Positions 58,296 through 64,000 of a stretch of DNA of 64,000 nucleotides are shown here, piece after piece. Source of the stretch: Clostridiales bacterium (GTDB lineage: Bacteria; Bacillota; Clostridia; Saccharofermentanales; Saccharofermentanaceae); assembly GCA_017428545.1 (NCBI GenBank), contig JAFRQR010000029.1, forward strand, positions 1-64,000, in the 5' to 3' direction. Both the position numbers and the translations under genes were made by a program. Below the pieces are notes generated by a model. The model saw only the letters and a program-made list of their open reading frames with translations. It ran no database searches and had not been told where the DNA came from. Position 1 is the first letter of the stretch; each line of letters begins with the position of its first letter.

Positions 58296-58835
58296 TTAAG
58301 TAACAGGATCTGTTGAAAAACTGCAAGAGCCGGCATCATGAAGATCTTTGATGTCCTCCGGCTTAGCAGCAGGTAGATAAACTGTAACGGAATCTGAATA
58401 GGCAACATCAGCAGAAGGTACACCATTATCAAACATCTCTACAACAACAGTAGCTGTTTTGCTGGCAGCATCAGTTGTGATTTTCAACTTGAGCCTCCAT
58501 CTTGGCTGACCTGTAGCCGTATGGTACTGAGTAAAACCCGGAAGAGCATTGGCATCTTTAATCATTACATACGATGAGTTCAAATCCAGTTTAATATCAT
58601 CACCGGTACCGATCTTTGTTGCGTTACACAGATTGTTCTCGATTGCCTTCAGGGAAAGAGACGCATAGTCGTGCATATCATTTACAAGGGTTACCTTCAG
58701 ATGACTGTGAGCTACAGTTCTAAAAGTAGCGTAGAGATAGACCGACATAATCATCATGATGGCAATAACCAAAACCATTTCAAGAAGTGTGAAACCGGCT
58801 TTCTTCGATGTTTTGTTCTTAAAAATTCGAATCAC
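58296..58835 (-). CDS. Type IV prepilin-like minor pilin
   Basis: A 179-residue pilin-like protein: short basic leader, cleavage site K-K-A-G before F-T-L-L-E-M with Glu5, and a 20-residue hydrophobic helix. The C-terminal domain is beta-rich (V-Y-L-P-A-A-K-P) with two Cys (about 113 apart) that may form a disulfide. Third of three co-oriented pilin genes; the gap to its upstream neighbour is 14 bp. Size and hydrophilic head are those of a minor pilin (PilW/PulJ-like) rather than the main subunit. A prepilin peptidase must process it; none is in the window. Confidence 0.85.
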   Translation of the reverse strand: MIRIFKNKTSKKAGFTLLEMVLVIAIMMIMSVYLYATFRTVAHSHLKVTLVNDMHDYASLSLKAIENNLCNATKIGTGDDIKLDLNSSYVMIKDANALPGFTQYHTATGQPRWRLKLKITTDAASKTATVVVEMFDNGVPSADVAYSDSVTVYLPAAKPEDIKDLHDAGSCSFSTDPVT

Positions 58836-58849
58836 AGTGTTTCACCTCC

Positions 58850-59356
58850 TTAAGAATAATACTGAGTGTAAGTACAGCTTGGTTCCGTGCACTTTGCAAC
58901 ATAAACGATATTTCCGCCGGAAGTCTCCTCGTAGAATCCAAGGACACCACTGTGTTGCGGGCACATTCTTGCCTTATATACAAAACCGTGACGGTTAGTT
59001 GTATTCAGGAAGTTAGTGTCGTCTGTGAAAGAAGATCCGGAAGAGAAGATGCTCATTCCGCCTTCCTGAGAGAAAGCGTGTACCTGGAAAACACCTTTAT
59101 AACCTGTACCGGAAACCATAATTGCCGTAGAAGTAGAACCTGCATGTAAGCTTGCAGTTTCTTGACCCATTGTCTTATAACATTCACCGGCATTCTGATT
59201 GCTGACACGCTCAGCTAAAGCAGTATCACCTGCATAATTAAGGGTGGTCATGAAACCTTCATATACAATAAGTGATACGATGAGCATGAGAGCAACTGAA
59301 AGCATTGTCTCAAGCAACGTAAAACCGCGCTTGGACGCCATTTTTACATGAAACAT
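58850..59356 (-). CDS. Type IV prepilin-like minor pilin
   Basis: A 168-residue protein with the class III leader K-R-G then F-T-L-L-E-T-M-L-S-V-A-L and Glu5. The head domain (about 45-168) contains three Cys-bearing segments (N-A-G-E-C-Y-K, A-R-M-C-P-Q-H, and K-C-T-E-P-S-C near the end), unusual for pilins and suggesting disulfides or metal binding. It is the second gene of the three-pilin operon, 13 bp after the short pilin gene. A minor or tip-complex pilin is likely. Confidence 0.85.
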   Translation of the reverse strand: MFHVKMASKRGFTLLETMLSVALMLIVSLIVYEGFMTTLNYAGDTALAERVSNQNAGECYKTMGQETASLHAGSTSTAIMVSGTGYKGVFQVHAFSQEGGMSIFSSGSSFTDDTNFLNTTNRHGFVYKARMCPQHSGVLGFYEETSGGNIVYVAKCTEPSCTYTQYYS

Positions 59357-59369
59357 TTATCTGGCCCCC

Positions 59370-59585
59370 TCAAAAACCGGCAGCAACAAATGCTGCGTTT
59401 CTAGATACGTTATTAGCTTGGAATGCTTCACGTTCTGTTGCGAGGCTTTCAGATCCAGAATTTCCTTTGGTCAAATACCCAGCAATGGAAAATGTAACAA
59501 CCGAAGCTAAAATAACTATAATCGCAATGACAATCACCATCTCTACGAGAGTGAAGCCACGCTTCGTCTTATAGATTCTGCTCAT
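59370..59585 (-). CDS. Short type IV pilin (71 residues)
   Basis: The leader M-S-R-I-Y-K-T-K-R-G precedes F-T-L-V-E-M-V-I-V-I-A-I-I-V-I-L-A-S, with Glu5, so the mature protein is about 61 residues, little more than the N-terminal helix. The start at 59585 has GGAGG 6 nt upstream; a TTG twelve bases earlier is part of that RBS. First gene of the three-pilin operon, with a strong promoter (59612-59640). Comparable in length to Geobacter-type short PilA-N. Its sequence is more polar after the helix than the next pilin. Confidence 0.85.
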   Translation of the reverse strand: MSRIYKTKRGFTLVEMVIVIAIIVILASVVTFSIAGYLTKGNSGSESLATEREAFQANNVSRNAAFVAAGF

Positions 59586-59611
59586 AATTTCCTCCAAGTA
59601 TAACCGTATAC

Positions 59612-59640
59612 ATTATATCACACCGATATCTCTGTGTGAA
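59612..59640 (-). promoter_or_regulatory. Promoter of the three-pilin operon
   Basis: TTCACA, 17 bp, TATAAT with a TGA extension, on minus; five of six and six of six consensus positions. Predicted start about 59605, 20 nt before the ATG. Confidence 0.85.
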
Positions 59641-59663
59641 TACCCAATTTGTGAATAAAAAGT

Positions 59664-59693
59664 TAAAAAAAGAGGGGGCTAAAAGCCCCCCCC
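59664..59693 (-). terminator. Terminator of the major short-pilin gene
   Basis: GGGGGCT, loop AAA, AGCCCCC, flanked by an A-run at 59664-59671 which becomes a T-run on minus. Confidence 0.85.
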
Positions 59694-59718
59694 GAATTAA
59701 GTTCTATACTCTTAACAA

Positions 59719-59910
59719 TTACGGAATAGCGTTCAGAACGTCGCTGATAGCCTGGTTGTGTGCAGAGATGGACTCTTTAGCGGAGTTAGCCTTGTTGAGG
59801 TATGTGCTTACTGTAAAGAATACTACTGCAGCAAGGATAAGGATGATAGCGATAACGAGTACCATTTCAACGAGTGTAAAACCCTTTTTGTTCTTCTGAA
59901 TCTTCTTCAT
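59719..59910 (-). CDS. Probable major type IV pilin, very short (63 residues)
   Basis: The leader K-K-I-Q-K-N-K-K-G precedes F-T-L-V-E-M-V-L-V-I-A-I-I-L-I-L with Glu5; the mature subunit is about 54 residues, an N-terminal helix plus a short helical tail (K-A-N-S-A-K-E-S-I-S-A-H-N). It has its own strong promoter, AGGAGG RBS and terminator, so it is independently and probably highly expressed, the pattern of a major subunit. It lacks the globular domain of standard pilins, resembling Geobacter PilA-N in size but with few aromatic residues (Phe at 1, two in the helix, one Tyr). Confidence 0.88.
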   Translation of the reverse strand: MKKIQKNKKGFTLVEMVLVIAIILILAAVVFFTVSTYLNKANSAKESISAHNQAISDVLNAIP

Positions 59911-59951
59911 AAAAAGTTCCTCCTAAATGTTTTTTTTGAGTTTGTAATTAC

Positions 59952-59979
59952 ATTATAACAGGTGATTCTGAAAATGCAA
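59952..59979 (-). promoter_or_regulatory. Promoter of the major short-pilin gene
   Basis: TTGCAT, 16 bp, TATAAT with a TGT extension, on minus. Predicted start about 59945, leaving a leader of about 35 nt. A TGTGAA-GAAA half-site lies directly upstream (59988-60003). Confidence 0.85.
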
Positions 59980-60220
59980 TAGCAAATTTGAAATTTCTTC
60001 ACAATTTTGTGAAAAAAATTCATTTTCAAACGGAGAAAGTGTTAACGGGAACATCTGGACGACCGGATCTATTATAGTATTTTACATTCTGCCTTTGAGA
60101 AATCGTCACCGCAAACGACTGAAAATAGGCGTTTTTAACAAACGGACGAAGATCTGGAATAGAAGCAGAGCCTTTACACATGCAAATTGTTTTGATCAAG
60201 CGCAATTGTGAAGAAATGTG
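59980..60220. other. Intergenic region upstream of the major pilin gene, no gene
   Basis: AT-rich, about 240 bp. It contains the motif TGTGAAGAAATTTCAA on minus at 59988-60003 and TGTGAAGAAATGTGAA on plus at 60207-60222, plus a TATAAT on minus near 60071-60076 without a good -35. No ORF of coding quality is visible. Confidence 0.5.
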
Positions 60221-60252
60221 AAAAGGGGGCCATCAGAAGATGGTCCCCTTTC
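60221..60252 (-). terminator. Terminator of the pilC-M-N-O operon
   Basis: On minus: GGGGACCATC, TTCT, GATGGCCCCC, then TTTT. A 10-bp stem with one G-U pair, 25 bp beyond the PilO-like stop. Confidence 0.88.
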
Positions 60253-60276
60253 TGGTTGTTGATTTAATCAGGAGAA

Positions 60277-61419
60277 TTAGGTTTCCTGATCACCGGTATC
60301 CTGGGCCTCAGGTTTCTGACCGGTCAGTTCTGCATACTGCTGATTATACTCTTCAGTAGAGATAGCACCAATGCTGTATGCGATATTGAGTCTGGAAATG
60401 AACGGAGGCAGCTCGCCGGCATCTTCAAGGACTTCCTTAAGATTCAGCCATTCATAACCCCAGTGACTCCAAGCAGCGAACGGACGGTTCACTGAAAAGT
60501 CATAAGACAGGAAGGAAAGGTATCTGCCATACAGCGGAGAAGTTTCCGGTACATGATAGAGCTCCGGGTTAGTTACTACGAAGTATGACGGCAGGCCAAC
60601 GATACCACCTGTAACGATGTTCTCGGCACCGACCCAGTTCATGTAATTCATGTTTGTCGGAGCTGCAGAGATACGATCGATAAGATCATAAGCAAATACA
60701 TCAACTTCTGCTGAGTATTCGCAGAAACCCTGTGCCATATCTTCGATTTCGATAGATGAGATCTTAACATAGTCCGGAGCATCAGCCTGAATGGCCTTGA
60801 GTGCTGTGACAAATTCGTCGTAACCAACGTAAATAGTTGATTTTATCTCTTTTGCACTTGTCAGACCAATCGCCTGCGCCTCAGGATTAACAGTATTCTG
60901 GTCATCTTGAGGGATAGCAAGCTGATTATAGAATACACGATAGTCGATTCCAAGTGCGTCTTCTTCGTCATGAGTGATCAGCCAACCGTCAGTTCCGGCT
61001 ACTCTGATCTTATAACGGGAAGAAATTACACGGTCGGGGCTGACTTTACCGTCAGTCATATTTACCAGTTCATACTCAAGAGGAGTATTGCTGACTTCTA
61101 CGATATACGGGATACCGGCATCTTCGAAGTGCTTGAAGAGTTTTCTCTGAATAGCACTTGTATAAAGTTCCGGGAGAAGTTTGTTCTCGAGAGTCTGAAG
61201 CTGATTCTTAAGTTCTTCGCGCTGCGCGTCCAACTGTTCAGCCTGCTGGATGATGGCATCGTTCATTGCCTTTTCCTGTTCAACTTGGGCCAGCTCTTCT
61301 TTGACAGTATTCAGTTTGTCAAGATTCTTCTTAATAATGCACAGATAGCAAACTGCGCCGAGAGCCAGGAGAAGAACAATAAACAGTAAGAATGTATCTC
61401 TACCGCTAGAATTTTTCAT
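60277..61419 (-). CDS. PilO-like pilus assembly protein
   Basis: A 380-residue bitopic protein: short cytoplasmic N-terminus, TM helix at about 9-28 (F-L-L-F-I-V-L-L-L-A-L-G-A-V), a coiled coil at about 32-90 (K-E-E-L-A-Q-V-E-Q-E-K and Q-T-L-E-N-K-L), then an extracellular alpha/beta domain. Position after PilM- and PilN-like genes and this architecture fit PilO, which with PilN forms the alignment complex; it is longer than Gram-negative PilO (about 210), with an additional C-terminal region (about 280-380). Overlaps the upstream gene by 1 bp. Confidence 0.72.
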   Translation of the reverse strand: MKNSSGRDTFLLFIVLLLALGAVCYLCIIKKNLDKLNTVKEELAQVEQEKAMNDAIIQQAEQLDAQREELKNQLQTLENKLLPELYTSAIQRKLFKHFEDAGIPYIVEVSNTPLEYELVNMTDGKVSPDRVISSRYKIRVAGTDGWLITHDEEDALGIDYRVFYNQLAIPQDDQNTVNPEAQAIGLTSAKEIKSTIYVGYDEFVTALKAIQADAPDYVKISSIEIEDMAQGFCEYSAEVDVFAYDLIDRISAAPTNMNYMNWVGAENIVTGGIVGLPSYFVVTNPELYHVPETSPLYGRYLSFLSYDFSVNRPFAAWSHWGYEWLNLKEVLEDAGELPPFISRLNIAYSIGAISTEEYNQQYAELTGQKPEAQDTGDQET

Positions 61420-62333
61420 CAGGACTCACCTCCCTTATCTTCTGTTTCCGTAGCATACATAAATTCGATATTCATGTTGCTGGAAATCTTTCCGGTCAAA
61501 GCATCAGATGTAATGATCTCGTTGAGCCTGTCAGCGGAAACTGCGGTACCATTGATCTTAACATTTACCAACTTGTAATCTACGCCATCCTGCGAATAAG
61601 TAGCGATCTTCTCGAGCTTGTACTCTGCACCGGCAGAGAATGCCTGAGTATGCAGGTTCGTAAGAGGTGTCGGTGTAGTTCCGTCAACGAAAGATGCATA
61701 GGACAGTGTGTAGTGTCCCTTCAGCGTGCATTCGAAGTGGAATGTGTAACCGAAGTTTGCATACATGAGAGAATTCTCGTCAAGATCAAAATCATTAGGA
61801 TCGAACGGTGCGATCTTGTCTTCTACGAAACTGAACAGATTCTTTTCTTTCAGAAGATGGAGATAGTTCAAAGCGGAATCTCTTGTAATGGCCTGGCCAT
61901 CGATCGATACGATACCGTCTTGATCCTTATATCCTGTAAGGATACAATCTTCAGGAAGATTTTCTTTGCAAGTAACGAGTGTCTCGGCAAGTGCTACTGT
62001 CTTACCTGCTACTCTGGAATCAAGAGTAGAGAGGACGTAGTAGTAAGAACGGAGATCTTCAACCTCAGTCTGAGACTGATCCTTAGCGGCAAGTCTCGCC
62101 TGATACTCGGCAGAAGCCATTGTCTTTTTGATGTCATTGATTTTATTCTGCTTGTTCATGATCTGAATTCCACATACGATCCAAACGACCAATGTGATAG
62201 CCAGAATTGCTACTGTGGCAAGCAGGAAAAATGGGAATGATGACGATAATTGTTGAGAAGCACCGGAACTGAATTCTGAGAAGAAGTTCATATCCTTTTT
62301 GGAAAAGTCATTCTTTGATTTTGCAAAACTCAT
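61419..62333 (-). CDS. PilN-like pilus assembly protein
   Basis: A 304-residue bitopic protein with a cytoplasmic segment of about 35 residues, one TM helix at about 37-57 (F-F-L-L-A-T-V-A-I-L-A-I-T-L-V-V), a helical coiled region to about 120 (I-N-D-I-K-K-T-M-A-S-A-E-Y-Q), and an extracellular beta-containing domain (V-S-I-D-G-Q-A-I-T-R near 180 is the familiar PilN beta-strand). It lies between PilM- and PilO-like genes, the conserved order. The N-terminal cytoplasmic part would contact PilM. Confidence 0.75.
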   Translation of the reverse strand: MSFAKSKNDFSKKDMNFFSEFSSGASQQLSSSFPFFLLATVAILAITLVVWIVCGIQIMNKQNKINDIKKTMASAEYQARLAAKDQSQTEVEDLRSYYYVLSTLDSRVAGKTVALAETLVTCKENLPEDCILTGYKDQDGIVSIDGQAITRDSALNYLHLLKEKNLFSFVEDKIAPFDPNDFDLDENSLMYANFGYTFHFECTLKGHYTLSYASFVDGTTPTPLTNLHTQAFSAGAEYKLEKIATYSQDGVDYKLVNVKINGTAVSADRLNEIITSDALTGKISSNMNIEFMYATETEDKGGES

Positions 62334-62347
62334 AATCTCGCCTCCTT

Positions 62348-63466
62348 TCAGTTTTCACGAATGAGTGCGCCGCACGCATTCACATAATCGCCAAGCATGA
62401 AGTCCTTCGGACCCTGAACCGTGTTCAGAGAACCAAGCACTTCTACCTGTGTACCTAACTGGCGAGCGAGTTCTTTGTCCATCTTTCTGTATCTCGCACC
62501 GGATCCGTAGAGGAAGCATGTGCTGATAGCATCAAGATGATACTTGGAAATCGAGAACTGAGCTGTTCTGGAAATAGCGTCTGTAAGGCTCTTGAAGTAA
62601 GCCGATACAGCACTGTTCAGAGAAGGCTCGTCCTTAACGGTCTCGTGCCATACATCAATATCAGAAACATCTACTGTGGAGATGCCTTCGCCCTTAACTA
62701 CCTGCAGACGGCGGGTGAGGATGGAAGACTTGTTCGCAGAGTTACCCTGAACCTTCTTAACAGTTTCTGCTACCTGACGGATGTTCGAGTGACCGAACTG
62801 AAGACGACGTGTCAGTACCGGGAATCCCTTATCAAGAACGGTAATGTTTGTTGTCTTCGAAGAAAGTTCGATGAGAAGCAGTGTGTTCGAATTGATGTTT
62901 GTTGTACCGTTGATCGTACCGCTCTTAAAGAGTTTTCTGATCGCGTTCGGGTTAACATCCAGAGCAATCGGTGTAAGAGCACAGGTCTTCATGAGCTCAC
63001 GGAAGTCATTAGCAACATCCTTCGGGATCGCTGTAGCACGAACTCTGTACTTCTGCTGCTTTGTCTCTTCATCAAGTACCTTATCATAGATAATATATTC
63101 TACGATCATGTCACGGTTGTTTGTGCCCTGACCGAGAATTTCATAACGGACCATGTCGCGGAGCTGATCGCCTTTAACAGCCGGCAGTTCAAGATCTCTT
63201 GTGTGAAGATAACTACCCTCAACCGTTAAAATTGCACGCTTGTCCTGAATGTTGCTCTTTGCAAGAGCGTTCTTCAGAGCCATTACCACACCAAACTGGT
63301 CTGCGATAACGCCATCTGCGATTGTGTCGGACTCGAGCGGGATAAGACCAAACTTATCGACCGAGACTACACCGGTTTTACGGTTATAGCCACCGAGTAC
63401 CATTTTCATGTTTGAGCTGGAGACGTCAATAGATATCTCTCTGCTGGTTCCAGTTCCAAAAGCCAT
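62348..63466 (-). CDS. PilM-like actin-fold pilus assembly ATPase
   Basis: The 372-residue cytoplasmic protein has PilM/FtsA features: an N-terminal I-S-I-D-V-S-S-S-N-M-K phosphate-1 motif, A-I-L-T-V-E-G near 80, L-L-L-I-E-L-S-S-K-T-T-N-I phosphate-2 at about 205, G-F-P-V-L-T-R-R-L and Y-L-Y-G-S-G-A-R-Y phosphate-3-like near the end. PilM binds nucleotide and the N-terminus of PilN. It sits first in front of pilN/pilO and 24 bp after the pilC stop, in the usual order. Confidence 0.85.
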   Translation of the reverse strand: MAFGTGTSREISIDVSSSNMKMVLGGYNRKTGVVSVDKFGLIPLESDTIADGVIADQFGVVMALKNALAKSNIQDKRAILTVEGSYLHTRDLELPAVKGDQLRDMVRYEILGQGTNNRDMIVEYIIYDKVLDEETKQQKYRVRATAIPKDVANDFRELMKTCALTPIALDVNPNAIRKLFKSGTINGTTNINSNTLLLIELSSKTTNITVLDKGFPVLTRRLQFGHSNIRQVAETVKKVQGNSANKSSILTRRLQVVKGEGISTVDVSDIDVWHETVKDEPSLNSAVSAYFKSLTDAISRTAQFSISKYHLDAISTCFLYGSGARYRKMDKELARQLGTQVEVLGSLNTVQGPKDFMLGDYVNACGALIREN

Positions 63467-63490
63467 AATTAATCTCCTTTCGAGTTATCA

Positions 63491-64000
63491 TCACAAAATG
63501 TTCTTGGACATTGTGAGTACCGGCAGACCGCAAGCACCTACAATGAGAAGAACGACACCTGCCATGATTATGATCATGATAGGCTCCATAGCCGCTGTCA
63601 TCTTTGCTGTAGCGGCATCGGCTTCATCTTCGAAGAAGTCGGCAGCCTTATCCAGGATGCTGTCCAAAGTACCGGATTCTTCACCGATCGCTGTCATAGC
63701 GTAGATCATCGGAGGAAATTCCTTGATTCCACGGATCGCTCGGGAAACGGAAGAACCCTTACGGATCTCGTTTCTGGATTCATAAAGCTGAGATTCGAGC
63801 CATTTGTTACCAAGAGTATGACTGGTGATCTCCATGGAATCCAGAACGCTGATACCGCTTCGGAGAAGCGTCGACATTGTTCTTGTGAAACGAGCTGCCG
63901 CTGTAGCTTTCTGAGCCTTTCCGACAACCGGAACACGAAGCTTGAACTTTGCCCAAGCCATGCTGCCCTTCTCGGAGTGCGACCAGAGACGGAAAGCAAC
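63491..64000 (-). CDS. PilC/GspF-type pilus inner-membrane platform protein (partial)
   Basis: The gene continues past the right edge; 170 C-terminal codons are visible. R-F-T-R-T-M-S-T-L-L-R-S-G-I-S-V-L-D-S-M-E is the signature of the second F domain, followed by F-P-P-M-I-Y-A-M-T-A-I-G-E-E-S-G-T-L-D and a C-terminal TM helix (I-M-I-I-I-M-A-G-V-V-L-L-I-V). The frame stays open upstream of the internal ATG at 63961 (residues S-H-S-E-K-G-S precede it), so that Met is not the start. PilC recruits the assembly ATPases, whose genes should lie further along the operon. Confidence 0.92.
   Translation of the reverse strand, partial: VAFRLWSHSEKGSMAWAKFKLRVPVVGKAQKATAAARFTRTMSTLLRSGISVLDSMEITSHTLGNKWLESQLYESRNEIRKGSSVSRAIRGIKEFPPMIYAMTAIGEESGTLDSILDKAADFFEDEADAATAKMTAAMEPIMIIIMAGVVLLIVGACGLPVLTMSKNIL

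Noticed and set aside
57675..60252. CRISPR array suspected from several hairpins and repeats in the pilus region
   Set aside because: The hairpins are terminators of separate transcription units with unrelated sequences; no regular repeat-spacer pattern exists.

Overview
The window looks like a chromosomal segment of an anaerobic Bacillota (class Clostridia), plausibly a gut or rumen lineage. The evidence is mixed. Ribosome-binding sites are strong AGGAGG types and promoters are of the SigA type (TTGACA, 16-18 bp, TATAAT). There is a Gram-positive style type IV pilus locus with PilM/N/O-like proteins, a B12-dependent methionine synthase with a separate activation-domain protein, an Lsa-type ABC-F protein and a Tn4451-like large serine recombinase. 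Most of the DNA is of middling GC (about half by eye). Two stretches, about 1-3750 and 25137-26900, are visibly AT-richer and look acquired. No tRNA, rRNA or CRISPR array was seen.

Layout. 1-3751: right end of an integrative element (relaxase tail fragment, small proteins, HTH protein, KilA-N protein, large serine recombinase). 3752-7429 (minus): AlgX-like/MBOAT pair for O-acylation of a surface polymer. 7689-12299: alpha/beta hydrolase, phosphoribosyltransferase and the AmmeMemoRadiSam genes (a MEMO-AMMECR1 fusion plus the radical SAM enzyme). 12380-13660 (minus): MFS transporter. 13914-16356: polar amino-acid ABC importer. 16749-21392: large secreted DUF4838-like protein, a 40-residue acidic peptide, an HprK-like kinase and an S26-type peptidase. 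21581-25078: LppM-like lipoprotein, then an ABC-F gene behind an attenuator leader. 25137-26682 (minus): two AT-rich paralogous lipoproteins. 26947-33108: metF, MetH activation protein, metH, then a two-component system. 33241-37872: five-gene surface-glycan operon; 37897-39402 (minus): polytopic membrane protein. 39606-43817: MacB/FtsX-type ABC exporter and an intracellular GH5 enzyme. 43933-48850: a 38-residue membrane protein, a SurA/PrsA-like membrane protein and a YidC-sulfatase fusion. 49051-55582: two tandem YfhO-family proteins translationally coupled to a DEDD exonuclease. 55708-64000: type IV pilus locus, with a tip-like protein on plus and four pilins plus PilO/N/M/C on minus; PilC runs off the window.

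Biology. Much of the segment concerns the cell surface: O-acylation, YfhO-type glycosylation, a sulfatase-like transferase, a glycan operon, export and pili. The observations I rate highest are these. (1) A 36-nt hairpin element occurs twice, each copy nested in the loop of an intrinsic terminator whose outer arms are unrelated, with a compensatory base-pair change between copies (16373-16461 and 21402-21485). (2) A compact locus encodes an acidic peptide, an HprK-like kinase and an S26 peptidase next to a large secreted protein (16749-21392). (3) A YidC insertase domain is fused to a sulfatase-like domain. (4) The ABC-F gene sits behind a textbook attenuator leader. (5) The pilus locus has unusually short pilins.
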